DNA of 64,000 nt. Source: Pedobacter sp. B4-66. Lineage in GTDB: Bacteria > Bacteroidota > Bacteroidia > Sphingobacteriales > Sphingobacteriaceae. Under the pieces are notes generated by a model that saw only the letters and a program-made list of their open reading frames with translations, ran no database searches and was not told the origin of the DNA. The translations under genes were made by a program, and so were the position numbers. The stretch covers positions 434,001 through 498,000 of the forward strand of contig NZ_JAFVME010000003.1 in the NCBI RefSeq assembly GCF_018492665.1, read 5' to 3'. This document shows positions 7,888 to 15,455 of the stretch, in pieces (positions within the stretch are counted from its first letter, which is position 1; every line of letters starts with the position of its first letter).

Positions 7888-8298
7888 TTAATTATTGTTT
7901 TCAATGCCCTTATAAATCGAACCCGGTCCATCAACAGCATCAATATTCAAATTGAGATTACCATCATGTATATCGATAAACAACCTAACAGCATCGGTTT
8001 CGCCATCATAAATTATTCTATTACCCAACACTTTTGTAGTTGTACTAATTTCCCTAACAATTTTATATGTACCAGATTTTATTAATTTCTGGCCAGAATA
8101 ATTTTGATAATTACTTTTAGTAAAAACAATGATATTTCCATTGCCATTAGGGTAGTCCGTTTTTTTTCCTGTTAAACCATTAATATCTGTTCTTAATTCC
8201 CATTTCCCTATTATAGAAATCATATCTTTCTCCGTCTCTTTCTTTTTGCAGGCTATTAACAATGGTAAAATAAGCAAAACTAAAATTTTTGTTTTCAT
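7888..8298 (-). CDS. Small lipoprotein of unknown function
   Basis: This 136-residue protein has an SPII signal: 'MKTKILVLLILPLLIAC' with lipobox Cys17 followed by Lys-rich 'KKKETEKD'. The mature part is short and beta-rich, with 'ISIIGKWELRTD' near the start and a 'SGTYKIV' segment, which is the general pattern of small Bacteroidota lipocalin-like lipoproteins. Its start is 2 nt after the stop of the DHFR-like gene, so the two are cotranscribed from the promoter at 8938-8968. No specific function is assigned. Confidence 0.75.
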   Translation of the reverse strand: MKTKILVLLILPLLIACKKKETEKDMISIIGKWELRTDINGLTGKKTDYPNGNGNIIVFTKSNYQNYSGQKLIKSGTYKIVREISTTTKVLGNRIIYDGETDAVRLFIDIHDGNLNLNIDAVDGPGSIYKGIENNN

Positions 8299-8300
8299 AG

Positions 8301-8873
8301 CTATTGTCTTTCTACAGTGTAATTCAGTTCAGTTACTCCAGAAGTAAATTGTCGGGTATTCAATAGATTTAGTTTTATTTTGTCTTTAACATCTACAAAC
8401 AATGGAATGCCACTTCCAAGAATAATTGGATTAACAAATAACCAGAAGCCATCAATTAAGTTCAGTTGAATAAGTGAATGTGTTGCTCTAGGGCTGCCAA
8501 AAAGCAAAATATCATTACCTGCCTGTTGTTTTATTTCATTTATTTTGTCGAATAGATTGTCGCTAATAATTTCAGTGTTAGCCAAACTCTCATCTTTCAG
8601 TGTTTTTGATAAAACGACTTTGTGAACTTTGCTATACCATTTTGAATGTTCAATATCGTGCTTACTCGCTTCTGGTTTATCTCCTGCGGTAGGCCAGTAA
8701 TTTTCCATCATCTGATAAGTTAATCGTCCATATAGTGCAGTATCGCCTTCGCTTATTCGCTTACCAACATAATCAAAAATTTCTTCATCAACTTTAATCC
8801 AATTCATTTCTCCGTTCAGTCCAGCCACAAAACCGTCAAGCGACATGTGCATAAATGAAATTATTTTTCTCAT
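8301..8873 (-). CDS. Dihydrofolate reductase-like (RibD C-terminal) protein
   Basis: This 190-residue protein begins 'RKIISFMHMSLDGFVAG', the typical start of the RibD C-terminal/DHFR-like family, and continues with 'ALYGRLTYQMM', 'VVLSKTL', 'ILLFGSPRATHSLIQLNLID' and 'VNPIILGSG'. The family folds like dihydrofolate reductase and binds NADPH; most stand-alone members have no known substrate. It is the first gene of a two-gene operon with a small lipoprotein and has an almost ideal Bacteroidota promoter 65 nt upstream. A second member of the family lies at 11489-12043. Confidence 0.88.
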   Translation of the reverse strand: MRKIISFMHMSLDGFVAGLNGEMNWIKVDEEIFDYVGKRISEGDTALYGRLTYQMMENYWPTAGDKPEASKHDIEHSKWYSKVHKVVLSKTLKDESLANTEIISDNLFDKINEIKQQAGNDILLFGSPRATHSLIQLNLIDGFWLFVNPIILGSGIPLFVDVKDKIKLNLLNTRQFTSGVTELNYTVERQ

Positions 8874-8937
8874 ATTATTCTATTTTTTATCGTTTTTACA
8901 ATTTCTTTATTAGTAAAAATCAGGAAAATGTTTTATT

Positions 8938-8968
8938 CAAATGTACAGCAATACCATATACGTGCAAA
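8938..8968 (-). promoter_or_regulatory. Consensus Bacteroidota sigma-ABfr promoter for the DHFR-like/lipoprotein operon
   Basis: On the minus strand TTTG (8968-8965) is followed by 19 nt and TACATTTG (8945-8938), matching TTTG-N19-TAnnTTTG at every fixed base. The transcript would start near 8933, leaving a leader of about 60 nt before ATG 8873. Confidence 0.75.
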
Positions 8969-9008
8969 TGCGAAAAACGACAAATTAAGGGGGTAATTGT
9001 GACGTGTG

Positions 9009-9055
9009 TTATATCAAACCAAAGTTCACAACTTTTGAATTTTGGTTTGATATAA
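9009..9055. repeat. 15-bp inverted repeat enclosing a second short hairpin
   Basis: Arms 9009-9023 and 9041-9055 (ttatatcaaaccaaa and complement) are perfectly complementary. A competing small hairpin, AAAGTT-cac-AACTTT (9021-9035), shares bases with the left arm, so the two folds exclude each other. Another copy of TTGGTTTGAT lies at about 9126-9135. There is no T-run typical of a terminator on the plus strand. It could be an operator or an element remnant. The rest of 8874-9163 holds only the promoter at 8938-8968. Confidence 0.6.
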
Positions 9056-9163
9056 AGATAATTGACTGGAAACAAAAAAGGACAAGACTTTTTTACTAGC
9101 CTTGCCCTCGGATGTGACCCAGGTATTGGTTTGATTATAACCTCTATCAGTTCTCAGGGTAGG

Positions 9164-9436
9164 CTACTCAGCCGTTATGGGATCAATAACCGTTGAAACC
9201 TTATTTATCGAATTTGCAGGAAATCCGCCTTGTTTTGCATGTTCACGAACCATTTCTTCATTTGGAGCGTTGTATATGCAATAGATTTTATCAGTTGTTA
9301 CGAAGCTGTTTACCCATTGTATTTCTGGTCCCATTTTACTTAGAACTCCGCAGGATGTTTGCGAAATTTCTTTCAATTGTTCTGCGGTTAGTTTTCCTGC
9401 TCCAGGAATTTCCCGTTCAATTACATATTTAGGCAT
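9164..9436 (-). CDS. DUF4242 (SCO4226-like) small protein
   Basis: This 90-residue protein begins 'MPKYVIEREIPGAGKLT' and contains 'SCGVLSKMGPEIQWVNSFVT', 'IYCIYNAPNEEMVREHA' and 'GFPANSINKV', the layout of the DUF4242 family. The Streptomyces member SCO4226 is a ferredoxin-like-fold protein that binds nickel; whether this copy does is unknown. It stands alone between the DHFR-like gene and the LuxR regulator. No signal peptide, so cytoplasmic. Confidence 0.85.
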   Translation of the reverse strand: MPKYVIEREIPGAGKLTAEQLKEISQTSCGVLSKMGPEIQWVNSFVTTDKIYCIYNAPNEEMVREHAKQGGFPANSINKVSTVIDPITAE

Positions 9437-9594
9437 GGCAATAGTTTTTAAATTTTCTAATAATCCAGTTTAACAGAGAAAGTTAAAGTTTGTGACTGCA
9501 GGAGTGAGAAACTTAAGACTTAGTAAGCTGTAGAAAATTCAGGATGCCTGCAGCAGAAATTCGTTACCTAAATTTACGAATTAAATATGAAAAG

Positions 9595-10356
9595 TTAAAT
9601 AATCTTGTTACTAACCGTGTAAGAAAGTGCTTCCACCACGTTACTCACACCTAAACGCTCAAAAATTCGCCTCCTATAATACTTCACTGTATCAGAAGAA
9701 ACAAATATTCTTTCTGCAATTTGGTTAATTGTTAATCCTTGTGCATGCAAGCGCAATATCTCTATCTCTCTTTTTGTGAGTTTCGGCTTCTCTGATTTAC
9801 GCCAAACGTTATTTTCTAAATTTAGTTCCCAGGTTTCATCGGTGCCTTGTTTATGAATACAAACATTACCAACATTTTTATGGTGCGAAATAGAAACTAT
9901 GCACATTGCTTTCCATAACTGATCATCGCTTGTCAAAAACAACGGAGTAAGCTTATGATTGATGAGAATATGTTTGCCATCCGTATTAATCAAATGAAAA
10001 TCGTAAGTTATGCTATACAATTTTTTCGCATTGCCAGGCAATTTCTTGTAGAAATCAAATCCTGCCTCATTAATTAGACTTAACAATTCCAAATCACTTT
10101 CAGGAACATTTTTGAAATAGAAATCATAGCCCATATCCATCACTTCCTCAGAAGAATGCCCACATAAAAACAATGGATTTTCCGAAACGTATTCAAAGGC
10201 CATCTTTTCATAATCAATAACATATATACTTTCATATGTTAACCTTGCAAAAGATTTTACGACATCCAAATAATGTTGCTGCTGCAGATGGTCCTCTTCT
10301 GATATTTTTCCAACCCTATTCTTGGTAAGCAGGCTTGAATTAATGTTGTTTTTCAT
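9595..10356 (-). CDS. PAS-LuxR family transcriptional regulator
   Basis: This 253-residue protein has an N-terminal PAS-like sensor part (about 25-170; 'ESIYVIDYEKMAFEYVSEN', 'HLINTDGKHILINHKLTPL') and a C-terminal LuxR HTH (about 194-248) with 'LTKREIEILRLHAQGLTINQIAERIFVSSDTV' reading in two blocks and 'RRRIFERLGVSN'. There is no receiver domain, so it is a one-component regulator whose ligand is unknown. A 14-bp palindrome overlaps its own -7 box (10377-10396), which suggests autoregulation. Possible targets are the neighbouring genes. Confidence 0.88.
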   Translation of the reverse strand: MKNNINSSLLTKNRVGKISEEDHLQQQHYLDVVKSFARLTYESIYVIDYEKMAFEYVSENPLFLCGHSSEEVMDMGYDFYFKNVPESDLELLSLINEAGFDFYKKLPGNAKKLYSITYDFHLINTDGKHILINHKLTPLFLTSDDQLWKAMCIVSISHHKNVGNVCIHKQGTDETWELNLENNVWRKSEKPKLTKREIEILRLHAQGLTINQIAERIFVSSDTVKYYRRRIFERLGVSNVVEALSYTVSNKII

Positions 10357-10376
10357 TAGTAGCTAGGGCTTAGCAG

Positions 10377-10396
10377 CAAATTTACACTAAAGTGTA
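10377..10396 (-). promoter_or_regulatory. -7 box of the LuxR gene overlapped by a palindrome
   Basis: On the minus strand TAAATTTG (10384-10377) matches TAnnTTTG, 20 nt before ATG 10356. The perfect palindrome TACACT-AA-AGTGTA (10383-10396) overlaps its first two bases and extends upstream, where a bound protein would block the polymerase. No clear -33 TTTG at 19-20 nt was found. Confidence 0.5.
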
Positions 10397-10532
10397 GTCT
10401 TTGAAATTTTTTTTGTGTCCATTTTTACAAGAAACAATTTTTGGACGGACAAGAGAAGGCTTTCCTAAGCAGGTGTGTTGGCCGTTATTATATAGAACCA
10501 AACTAACAACCAAAATACAGACAGAAAAACAG

Positions 10533-11252
10533 ATGACGAATTGTAAATCGTGCAACATCGAATTAACTTCAAAATATTGCCCAAACTGCGGACAATCTAG
10601 CCAACTTAAAAGGATTGATGGGCATTACATCGTTCACGAAATTGAACATGTTTTGCATTTTGAACGTGGGATTTTATACACGATAAGAGAACTTATAGCA
10701 AATCCGGGGCAAAACGTAAGAAATTATCTTTCAGAAAACAGAAGTCGACTTGTTAAACCAATAATTTTCATTATTGTTACTTCTCTTATTTATTCAACAT
10801 GCAGTCACTTTTTCCATATTGAAGGTGATTATATAAATTATTCGGGTAGCAAAGAATCTTCAACGAGTACAATTTTTAAATGGATACAGGGACATTATGG
10901 TTATGCGAATATAATCATGGGTGTTTTTATTGCGTTATGGACAAAGCTATTTTTCAGAAAATATAAATTAAACATCTTTGAAATTCTAATACTTCTTTGT
11001 TTCGTGATTGGAATGGGAATGTTGATTTATGCCGTTTTTGCAATTGTTCAAGGTTTAACACATTTTAAAGTAATGCAAGTTGCAGGCATTATTGGGTTTG
11101 TTTATTCGACTTGGGCAATTGGACAATTTTATGAAAAGGGGAGAGCTATCAATTATGTTAAAGCCTTTTTCGCTTACATTTTAGGCATGATTACTTTTGC
11201 ATTGACAGCCATAATAATTGGGATAATAACAGATCTAATAATTAAATATTAA
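10533..11252 (+). CDS. DUF3667 membrane protein with N-terminal zinc ribbon
   Basis: From ATG 10533 the protein has 239 residues. It opens with a zinc ribbon, Cys4-x2-Cys7 and Cys16-x2-Cys19 ('YCPNCGQ'), followed by 'FERGILYTIRELIANPGQ', 'RSRLVKPIIFII' and about five membrane segments, the arrangement of DUF3667. The longer frame to 10401 has no family similarity and is rejected. Function is unknown. The next small membrane gene starts 5 nt after its stop, so they form an operon. Confidence 0.82.
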   Translation: MTNCKSCNIELTSKYCPNCGQSSQLKRIDGHYIVHEIEHVLHFERGILYTIRELIANPGQNVRNYLSENRSRLVKPIIFIIVTSLIYSTCSHFFHIEGDYINYSGSKESSTSTIFKWIQGHYGYANIIMGVFIALWTKLFFRKYKLNIFEILILLCFVIGMGMLIYAVFAIVQGLTHFKVMQVAGIIGFVYSTWAIGQFYEKGRAINYVKAFFAYILGMITFALTAIIIGIITDLIIKY

Positions 11253-11257
11253 AACTT

Positions 11258-11443
11258 ATGGGCAATAAAAAAGGACTAACATTTGTATTCGCAATTGTAG
11301 CTATCATTTTAGGATGGACTATTTTTAAACAATTCGATTTTGAAACTTTAAAATTCGAAAAACCAGCATTGGCAATTGTATATGTATTAACCTTTATAAT
11401 GTCGGTTTACTTTCTTGTCAGGAGCTTTAAAGAAAAAGAATAG
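11258..11443 (+). CDS. Small two-helix membrane protein
   Basis: A 61-residue protein with two hydrophobic segments ('GLTFVFAIVAIILGWTIF' and 'LAIVYVLTFIMSVYFLV') separated by a charged linker and ending 'SFKEKE'. It lies 5 nt after the DUF3667 gene and is probably cotranscribed with it. Codon use is like the neighbours. I do not recognise a family. Confidence 0.65.
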   Translation: MGNKKGLTFVFAIVAIILGWTIFKQFDFETLKFEKPALAIVYVLTFIMSVYFLVRSFKEKE

Positions 11444-11488
11444 GAGCCAGGCATGTGTTTGGCAATAGATTTCTACTTTAGAATATGG

Positions 11489-12043
11489 CTATTCTCTTTT
11501 GCGATAGTAAAGTGCTACGCAGCCGTTTTTGAAAGTCTGTGTTTCTACCAGTTCCAGCTTAAAGTTCTCTGGGAGGCTGCCGGCATCGAGTAAATGTCTT
11601 CCACTGCCCGCCATGACGGGGTGCACCACTAAATGAAATTCATCGACCAGGCCCACTGCCATCAGTTCCGGCAACATGCTTACGGTGTCCACCGAAATCG
11701 TTTTGCCGGGCTGCTGTTTCAGTTTCCGTAATTCAGTTACCGGGTCCTTCCGGATAATCGTTGTATTGCCGTCCACGTTTTCCAGGGATCGAGACACCAC
11801 CACCTTATCAATAGAGACAAGCCTTTCCGCGAACCGTACCTCAGCGGCAGAACCGGAACGATCTTTTGCAACATCGGCCCAGTAGGGAAACATGAGTTGA
11901 TACATGACGCGACCATAAAAGAGCAGATCCACATCATCCATCATTCCAACGAAATACTCCATCAGCTCTTCGCTTGGTTCGCCTAGGGTGTGATCGCAAT
12001 AGCCATCCAGACTAATATTCATACAAAATGATACCTTTCTCAT
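11489..12043 (-). CDS. Dihydrofolate reductase-like protein, GC-rich
   Basis: From ATG 12043 this is a 184-residue member of the RibD C-terminal/DHFR-like family: 'RKVSFCMNISLDGYCDH', 'DLLFYGRVMYQLM', 'VVVSRSLENV', 'SVDTVSMLPELMAVGLVDEF' and 'VHPVMAGSGRHLL'. The ATG is supported by a perfect -7 box TATTTTTG (12055-12048) 4 nt upstream, which predicts a leaderless mRNA; the longer frame to 12094 would start upstream of that promoter. It is clearly richer in G+C than all genes around it, which suggests recent acquisition. Substrate unknown. Confidence 0.88.
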   Translation of the reverse strand: MRKVSFCMNISLDGYCDHTLGEPSEELMEYFVGMMDDVDLLFYGRVMYQLMFPYWADVAKDRSGSAAEVRFAERLVSIDKVVVSRSLENVDGNTTIIRKDPVTELRKLKQQPGKTISVDTVSMLPELMAVGLVDEFHLVVHPVMAGSGRHLLDAGSLPENFKLELVETQTFKNGCVALYYRKRE

Positions 12044-12047
12044 ACTA

Positions 12048-12055
12048 CAAAAATA
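12048..12055 (-). promoter_or_regulatory. -7 box directly before a start codon
   Basis: TATTTTTG on the minus strand matches TAnnTTTG and ends 4 nt before ATG 12043. The transcript would begin at or next to the start codon. No consensus -33 element was found. The gap 12056-12330 holds only the palindrome CACTTT-AC-AAAGTG (12217-12230). Confidence 0.5.
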
Positions 12056-12330
12056 AGTGATGCAGCTCATAGGGGTGAGGGGTATCCGCGACAAAAAGAG
12101 GGTGATTTAAGCCAAATAGCTTACAGTTATTATTTAGGAGGGTAGCTTTGTTTCAAGAAGTAAAATGATAAGACAATTTAACGGGGAATTTGCGACCAAA
12201 TGTTTAATTGGCTTTGCACTTTACAAAGTGTAAAATAAATATTCATTATTAATCATATGTGTTATTGATAATTATTTTTTATTAAATTTAAAGCAAAGTC
12301 TTCTGTTTCACTTTCTAAAATTTTACAGCT

Positions 12331-13113
12331 ATGGGGGTTGTTCGAAAAGTAGTATCATCAGTTATTCCTAGCAAACTTAAAGCTCCAACAATGAGGATGC
12401 TCCAAAAGTTATTTCATGCAGGTTTGGTAAATGTATCCGGAGGACAGGAGGAGGCTTTGTTCTGGGCCTCTGCTCAGATTAAACTAAGCCCTTACATGGT
12501 GTTCCAAGGTTTTTTACAAGGGGCCTTCCCCATGCCAAAAGTAAATGACAACAAGATATTTACTTGGTACGATCCAGATCCAAGAGGAGTTATCCCCATA
12601 AATGATTTTAAGTTAAGTAGTGATATACTACGCCTTGTAAGAAAAAACAGATTGCAAGAAGCAGACAAGCGATTTGAAATAAAGGTGAATACCAATTTCG
12701 AACTAACCCTCAAAAACTGCTCCAAACCAAGAGGAGAGAAAATGACCGCTTGGATAACGCCTGAATACATTCAGGCTATATTAGAGCTTCATAGAATGGG
12801 TTTAGCCCATAGTGTGGAAACCTACCAGAATGGTGAACTTGTCGGTGGTCTTGTTGGTGTTGCTTTAAATGGTTACTTTGTAGGTTTAAGTCTATTTAGA
12901 ACGGTTGACAATGCCAGTAAAATTGCCTTCTATTATTTATTGGTTAAGCTTAAAGAGGATGGATTTAAGCTACATCTCAGTGGAGCTCCTGATAGCTGGC
13001 TTACACAGTTTGGATTGGTTAAAATGACTAAAAATGATTTTAGACAAGAGCTGATGACCGCTATTACAACTCCGGTTACTTTTAGTCAGAGAATCCCGGA
13101 ACTAGTTATTTAA
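12331..13113 (+). CDS. Aat-like protein (L/F-tRNA-protein transferase fold), catalytic residues changed
   Basis: This 260-residue protein follows the leucyl/phenylalanyl-tRNA-protein transferase layout: 'LSPYMVFQGFLQGAFPMP', 'WYDPDPRGVIPI' (WWSPDPR in E. coli Aat), 'AWITPEYIQAILELHRMG', 'AHSVETY', 'LVGGLVGVALNGYFVGLSLF' and 'NASKIAFYYL'. In E. coli Aat the catalytic set is Glu156 (GESMF) with Asp186 and Gln188 (LIDCQ). Here GESMF reads GLSLF and LIDCQ reads LHLSG, so all three are lost. It may bind aminoacyl-tRNA or have another transferase activity. It lies tail to tail with a paralogue of identical length; 34 nt separate the stops. Confidence 0.82.
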   Translation: MGVVRKVVSSVIPSKLKAPTMRMLQKLFHAGLVNVSGGQEEALFWASAQIKLSPYMVFQGFLQGAFPMPKVNDNKIFTWYDPDPRGVIPINDFKLSSDILRLVRKNRLQEADKRFEIKVNTNFELTLKNCSKPRGEKMTAWITPEYIQAILELHRMGLAHSVETYQNGELVGGLVGVALNGYFVGLSLFRTVDNASKIAFYYLLVKLKEDGFKLHLSGAPDSWLTQFGLVKMTKNDFRQELMTAITTPVTFSQRIPELVI

Positions 13114-13147
13114 ACAATATTTTAGATGCTGTAGCTGATAGCATAAA

Positions 13148-13930
13148 CTAAAATTCCAGTTTGGGTACGTTGGTAGAAAATGTAACAGGAGCCATAGTCG
13201 CTTTTACCAAATTTTTCCGAAATTCATCCTTTGATATATTAATACTACCGTATTGGGTGAACCAGGAATTTGCATCCCCACTAACATGTAATTTAAACCC
13301 ATCGTCTCTGAGCTTAACCAATAAATAATAAAAGGCAATTTTACTCGCATTATCAACAGAATGAAATAAACTTAAAGTAGCAAAGTAACCATTTATTGAG
13401 ATTCCAAAAACACCACCAACAAGTATATCATTTTGATAGGTCTCAATGCTATGTGCGACACCCATTTCATGAAGCTCTAATACAACTTTAATAAATTCAG
13501 AAGTTAGCCATGTTTTTGCATTTTCCCCTCTTGGGTTTGAACAACCTGCTATCACTCCCTGAAAGTTGGTATTTATTCTAATTTCAAATCGCTCATCTAT
13601 TCCTTTAAGCTTTTCTTTTTTTAAATTACGTAATAAATCATTACGCAGTCTAAAATCTTGTATGGGGATGATTCCTCTTATCTCAGGGTCATACCACTCT
13701 CTAATTTTACCACTTTTCATATTTGGCATAGGATATGTCCCCAATAAATATGCCTGGTAAAGAATAAAGGGTGATAATTCAAACTGGGTATACGACCAAA
13801 GTAAAGCTTTGCTCTTGCCTCCTGACACCTTTGTTAAAGCTGTATAAAATAATTGTTGAAGTAATTTCTTTGCTGGGTTCTTAACATTTTCCGGTATGAT
13901 AGATGATATTTGTTTTGCCAAAATCCCCAT
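13148..13930 (-). CDS. Aat-like protein, second copy, catalytic residues changed
   Basis: Also 260 residues and alignable end to end with the convergent gene at 12331-13113, at roughly half identical residues by eye. It keeps 'LSPFILYQAYLLGTYPMP', 'WYDPEIRGIIPI', 'CSNPRGEN', 'AHSIETY', 'LVGGVFGISINGYF' and 'DNASKIAFYYLL', but reads 'TLSLF' where Aat has GESMF and 'LHVSG' where Aat has LIDCQ, the same loss as its partner. Shared loss shows that the change came before the duplication or that both belong to a distinct subfamily. No ClpS, ClpA or other N-degron gene is nearby. Confidence 0.82.
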   Translation of the reverse strand: MGILAKQISSIIPENVKNPAKKLLQQLFYTALTKVSGGKSKALLWSYTQFELSPFILYQAYLLGTYPMPNMKSGKIREWYDPEIRGIIPIQDFRLRNDLLRNLKKEKLKGIDERFEIRINTNFQGVIAGCSNPRGENAKTWLTSEFIKVVLELHEMGVAHSIETYQNDILVGGVFGISINGYFATLSLFHSVDNASKIAFYYLLVKLRDDGFKLHVSGDANSWFTQYGSINISKDEFRKNLVKATMAPVTFSTNVPKLEF

Positions 13931-14120
13931 AGCTAAATGTGTTTAAATAATTTAATAAATCAGCCTCCCTATTCGCTGATATAGCTAATATATGAAAATA
14001 TAGAAACATCTGCAAATCACAAATATTCTAACAAAAAGGTTATAAACTATTGATTTAAAATTATTTACCATCCATATGGTATGCTGACTGAAAACACCAG
14101 GTGGAAATTCCGGAAAACAA

Positions 14121-14154
14121 AAAACCCTTGCAACATATTAATTGGCAAGGGTTT
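14121..14154 (-). terminator. Intrinsic terminator of tRNA-Lys
   Basis: On the minus strand a 10-bp stem (arms 14154-14145 and 14131-14122, AAACCCTTGC and complement) with a 13-nt loop is followed by TTTTTTGTTTT. Confidence 0.8.
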
Positions 14155-14167
14155 AATTTTACTCTTG

Positions 14168-14240
14168 TGATCCCGCTGGGATTCGAACCCAGGACCACTA
14201 CATTAAAAGTGTAATGCTCTACCAGCTGAGCTACGGAATC
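14168..14240 (-). tRNA. tRNA-Lys (anticodon TTT)
   Basis: Read on the minus strand the 73 nt fold as a complete tRNA: 7-bp acceptor stem (GATTCCG with CGGGATC), D arm GCTC/GAGC, anticodon stem TTACA/TGTAG with loop CTTTTAA so that the anticodon is TTT, T arm CTGGG-TTCGAAT-CCCAG, discriminator A. The 3' CCA is not encoded. A 7-bp hairpin (AAAGTTC/GAACTTT, 14241-14260) sits directly before the 5' end, and a promoter and a terminator flank the gene. Confidence 0.97.
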
Positions 14241-14289
14241 AAAGTTCTTTCCTGAACTTTACTCTAAAGCGTTTCCCTTTAAAGTGATG

Positions 14290-14321
14290 CAAATATAGGA
14301 TTACGATATATATTCTGCAAA
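14290..14321 (-). promoter_or_regulatory. Consensus promoter of tRNA-Lys
   Basis: On the minus strand TTTG (14321-14318), a 20-nt spacer and TATATTTG (14297-14290) match the Bacteroidota consensus. Start of transcription is expected near 14285, about 45 nt before the mature tRNA. Confidence 0.75.
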
Positions 14322-14424
14322 TAATATATCCTTAAATCGCATAGAACGCTGATTCCTAGCCTGATTATTTACATTTAACCTTTTCTTCATATCCAATTAA
14401 CACCCTCTGCTATATAAAAAAAGA

Positions 14425-14453
14425 GTTTTTCCTCATAGAACATGAGGAAAAAC
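14425..14453 (-). terminator. Intrinsic terminator after the haloperoxidase-type hydrolase
   Basis: A perfect 12-bp stem (14453-14442 with 14436-14425) and a 5-nt loop are followed on the minus strand by a run of T. It begins 6 nt after the stop codon. Confidence 0.8.
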
Positions 14454-14458
14454 AATGC

Positions 14459-15292
14459 TTATTTATTCAAAAACTTAATCAGTGCTTTGTTTATCTCATC
14501 CTTATGGGTAAAGAATAATCCGTGAGATGCTCCTTCAATCACATGATAATCTGAATTAGGCAACAAAGAAGCCGTTACCTCGCTGGTAATATTAATAGGC
14601 ACTATCTTATCATCGCTACCATGAATAATCATTACCGGAATAGTAATTACATTCAAATCTGTTCTGAAATTAGTTTCAGAAAACGAACGAACACATTCTG
14701 TTGTGGCGCGAGGACTGGCAACCATAGCTAGCTGATGCATCCAATTCTGAATTCCCTGGCTTACCGGCGAGCTATCTGCAGCTCCACTAAAAAACTGCTT
14801 ACCAAATTCACTTAAGAAAGTAGGTCTGTCATTTTGCAGACCGGCTATCATGCCATCAAATACTTCCTGAGGCACACCATCTTCATGCTCTTCTGTCTTT
14901 AACAGCATTGGAACAACTGAACCCAAAAGTACTGCTTTACTTATTCTTGATGATCCGTACTTACCTAAATACCTAACTACTTCACCACCGCCCATAGAAA
15001 AACCTACCAATGCAACATCTGTAAGGTTTAACGCTGTAATTACTTCGTGTAAATCGGCCGCCAAGGTATCGTAGTCATAACCATCCCAAGGCTTATCTGA
15101 TTGACCGAAGCCACGTCTGTCATAAGCTATACATCTATATCCGGCATTTACCAGTGCATCTATTTGGTATTCCCACATTTCATGAGAAACTGGCCATCCG
15201 TGTATTAAAATCACAGGTTTACCTGAACCTATATCTTCAAAAAATATATTAACCGATGAGCTGCTCTCTGGGTTCTTTTTAATGTAAGGCAT
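14459..15292 (-). CDS. Alpha/beta hydrolase, non-haem haloperoxidase/arylesterase type
   Basis: This 277-residue alpha/beta hydrolase has the oxyanion 'HGWPVSHEMWE', 'YDRRGFGQSDKPW', nucleophile elbow 'GFSMGG', acid in 'HGSDDKIVP' and catalytic His in 'GASHGLFFTH'. This motif set is typical of the cofactor-free (per)hydrolases often named chloroperoxidases; the natural substrate is usually unknown and esterase or perhydrolase activity is likely. No signal peptide is seen, so cytoplasmic. It is a single-gene unit with its own terminator. Confidence 0.9.
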   Translation of the reverse strand: MPYIKKNPESSSSVNIFFEDIGSGKPVILIHGWPVSHEMWEYQIDALVNAGYRCIAYDRRGFGQSDKPWDGYDYDTLAADLHEVITALNLTDVALVGFSMGGGEVVRYLGKYGSSRISKAVLLGSVVPMLLKTEEHEDGVPQEVFDGMIAGLQNDRPTFLSEFGKQFFSGAADSSPVSQGIQNWMHQLAMVASPRATTECVRSFSETNFRTDLNVITIPVMIIHGSDDKIVPINITSEVTASLLPNSDYHVIEGASHGLFFTHKDEINKALIKFLNK

Positions 15293-15455
15293 AAAATTTT
15301 ATTTAATGTTTAACTCTTCTAATAACATAAGCAAAGGTCATTTGTTTAACAAAAACAAACAATAGCTGGCTATAATAAACTTTATATTCCCATATTTGGG
15401 GCAATAAACTAACACCGTAAGGTATAATTAATACCGAAAGGAATAACTATAAATA

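Noticed and set aside
9164..9436. Linking the DUF4242 protein to the urease nickel genes
   Set aside because: Only one family member is known to bind nickel, the gene is more than 7 kb away and nothing in the sequence joins them.
12331..13930. Ordinary duplicated aat genes
   Set aside because: Both copies lack the GESMF and LIDCQ catalytic residues, so a plain Aat label would mislead.
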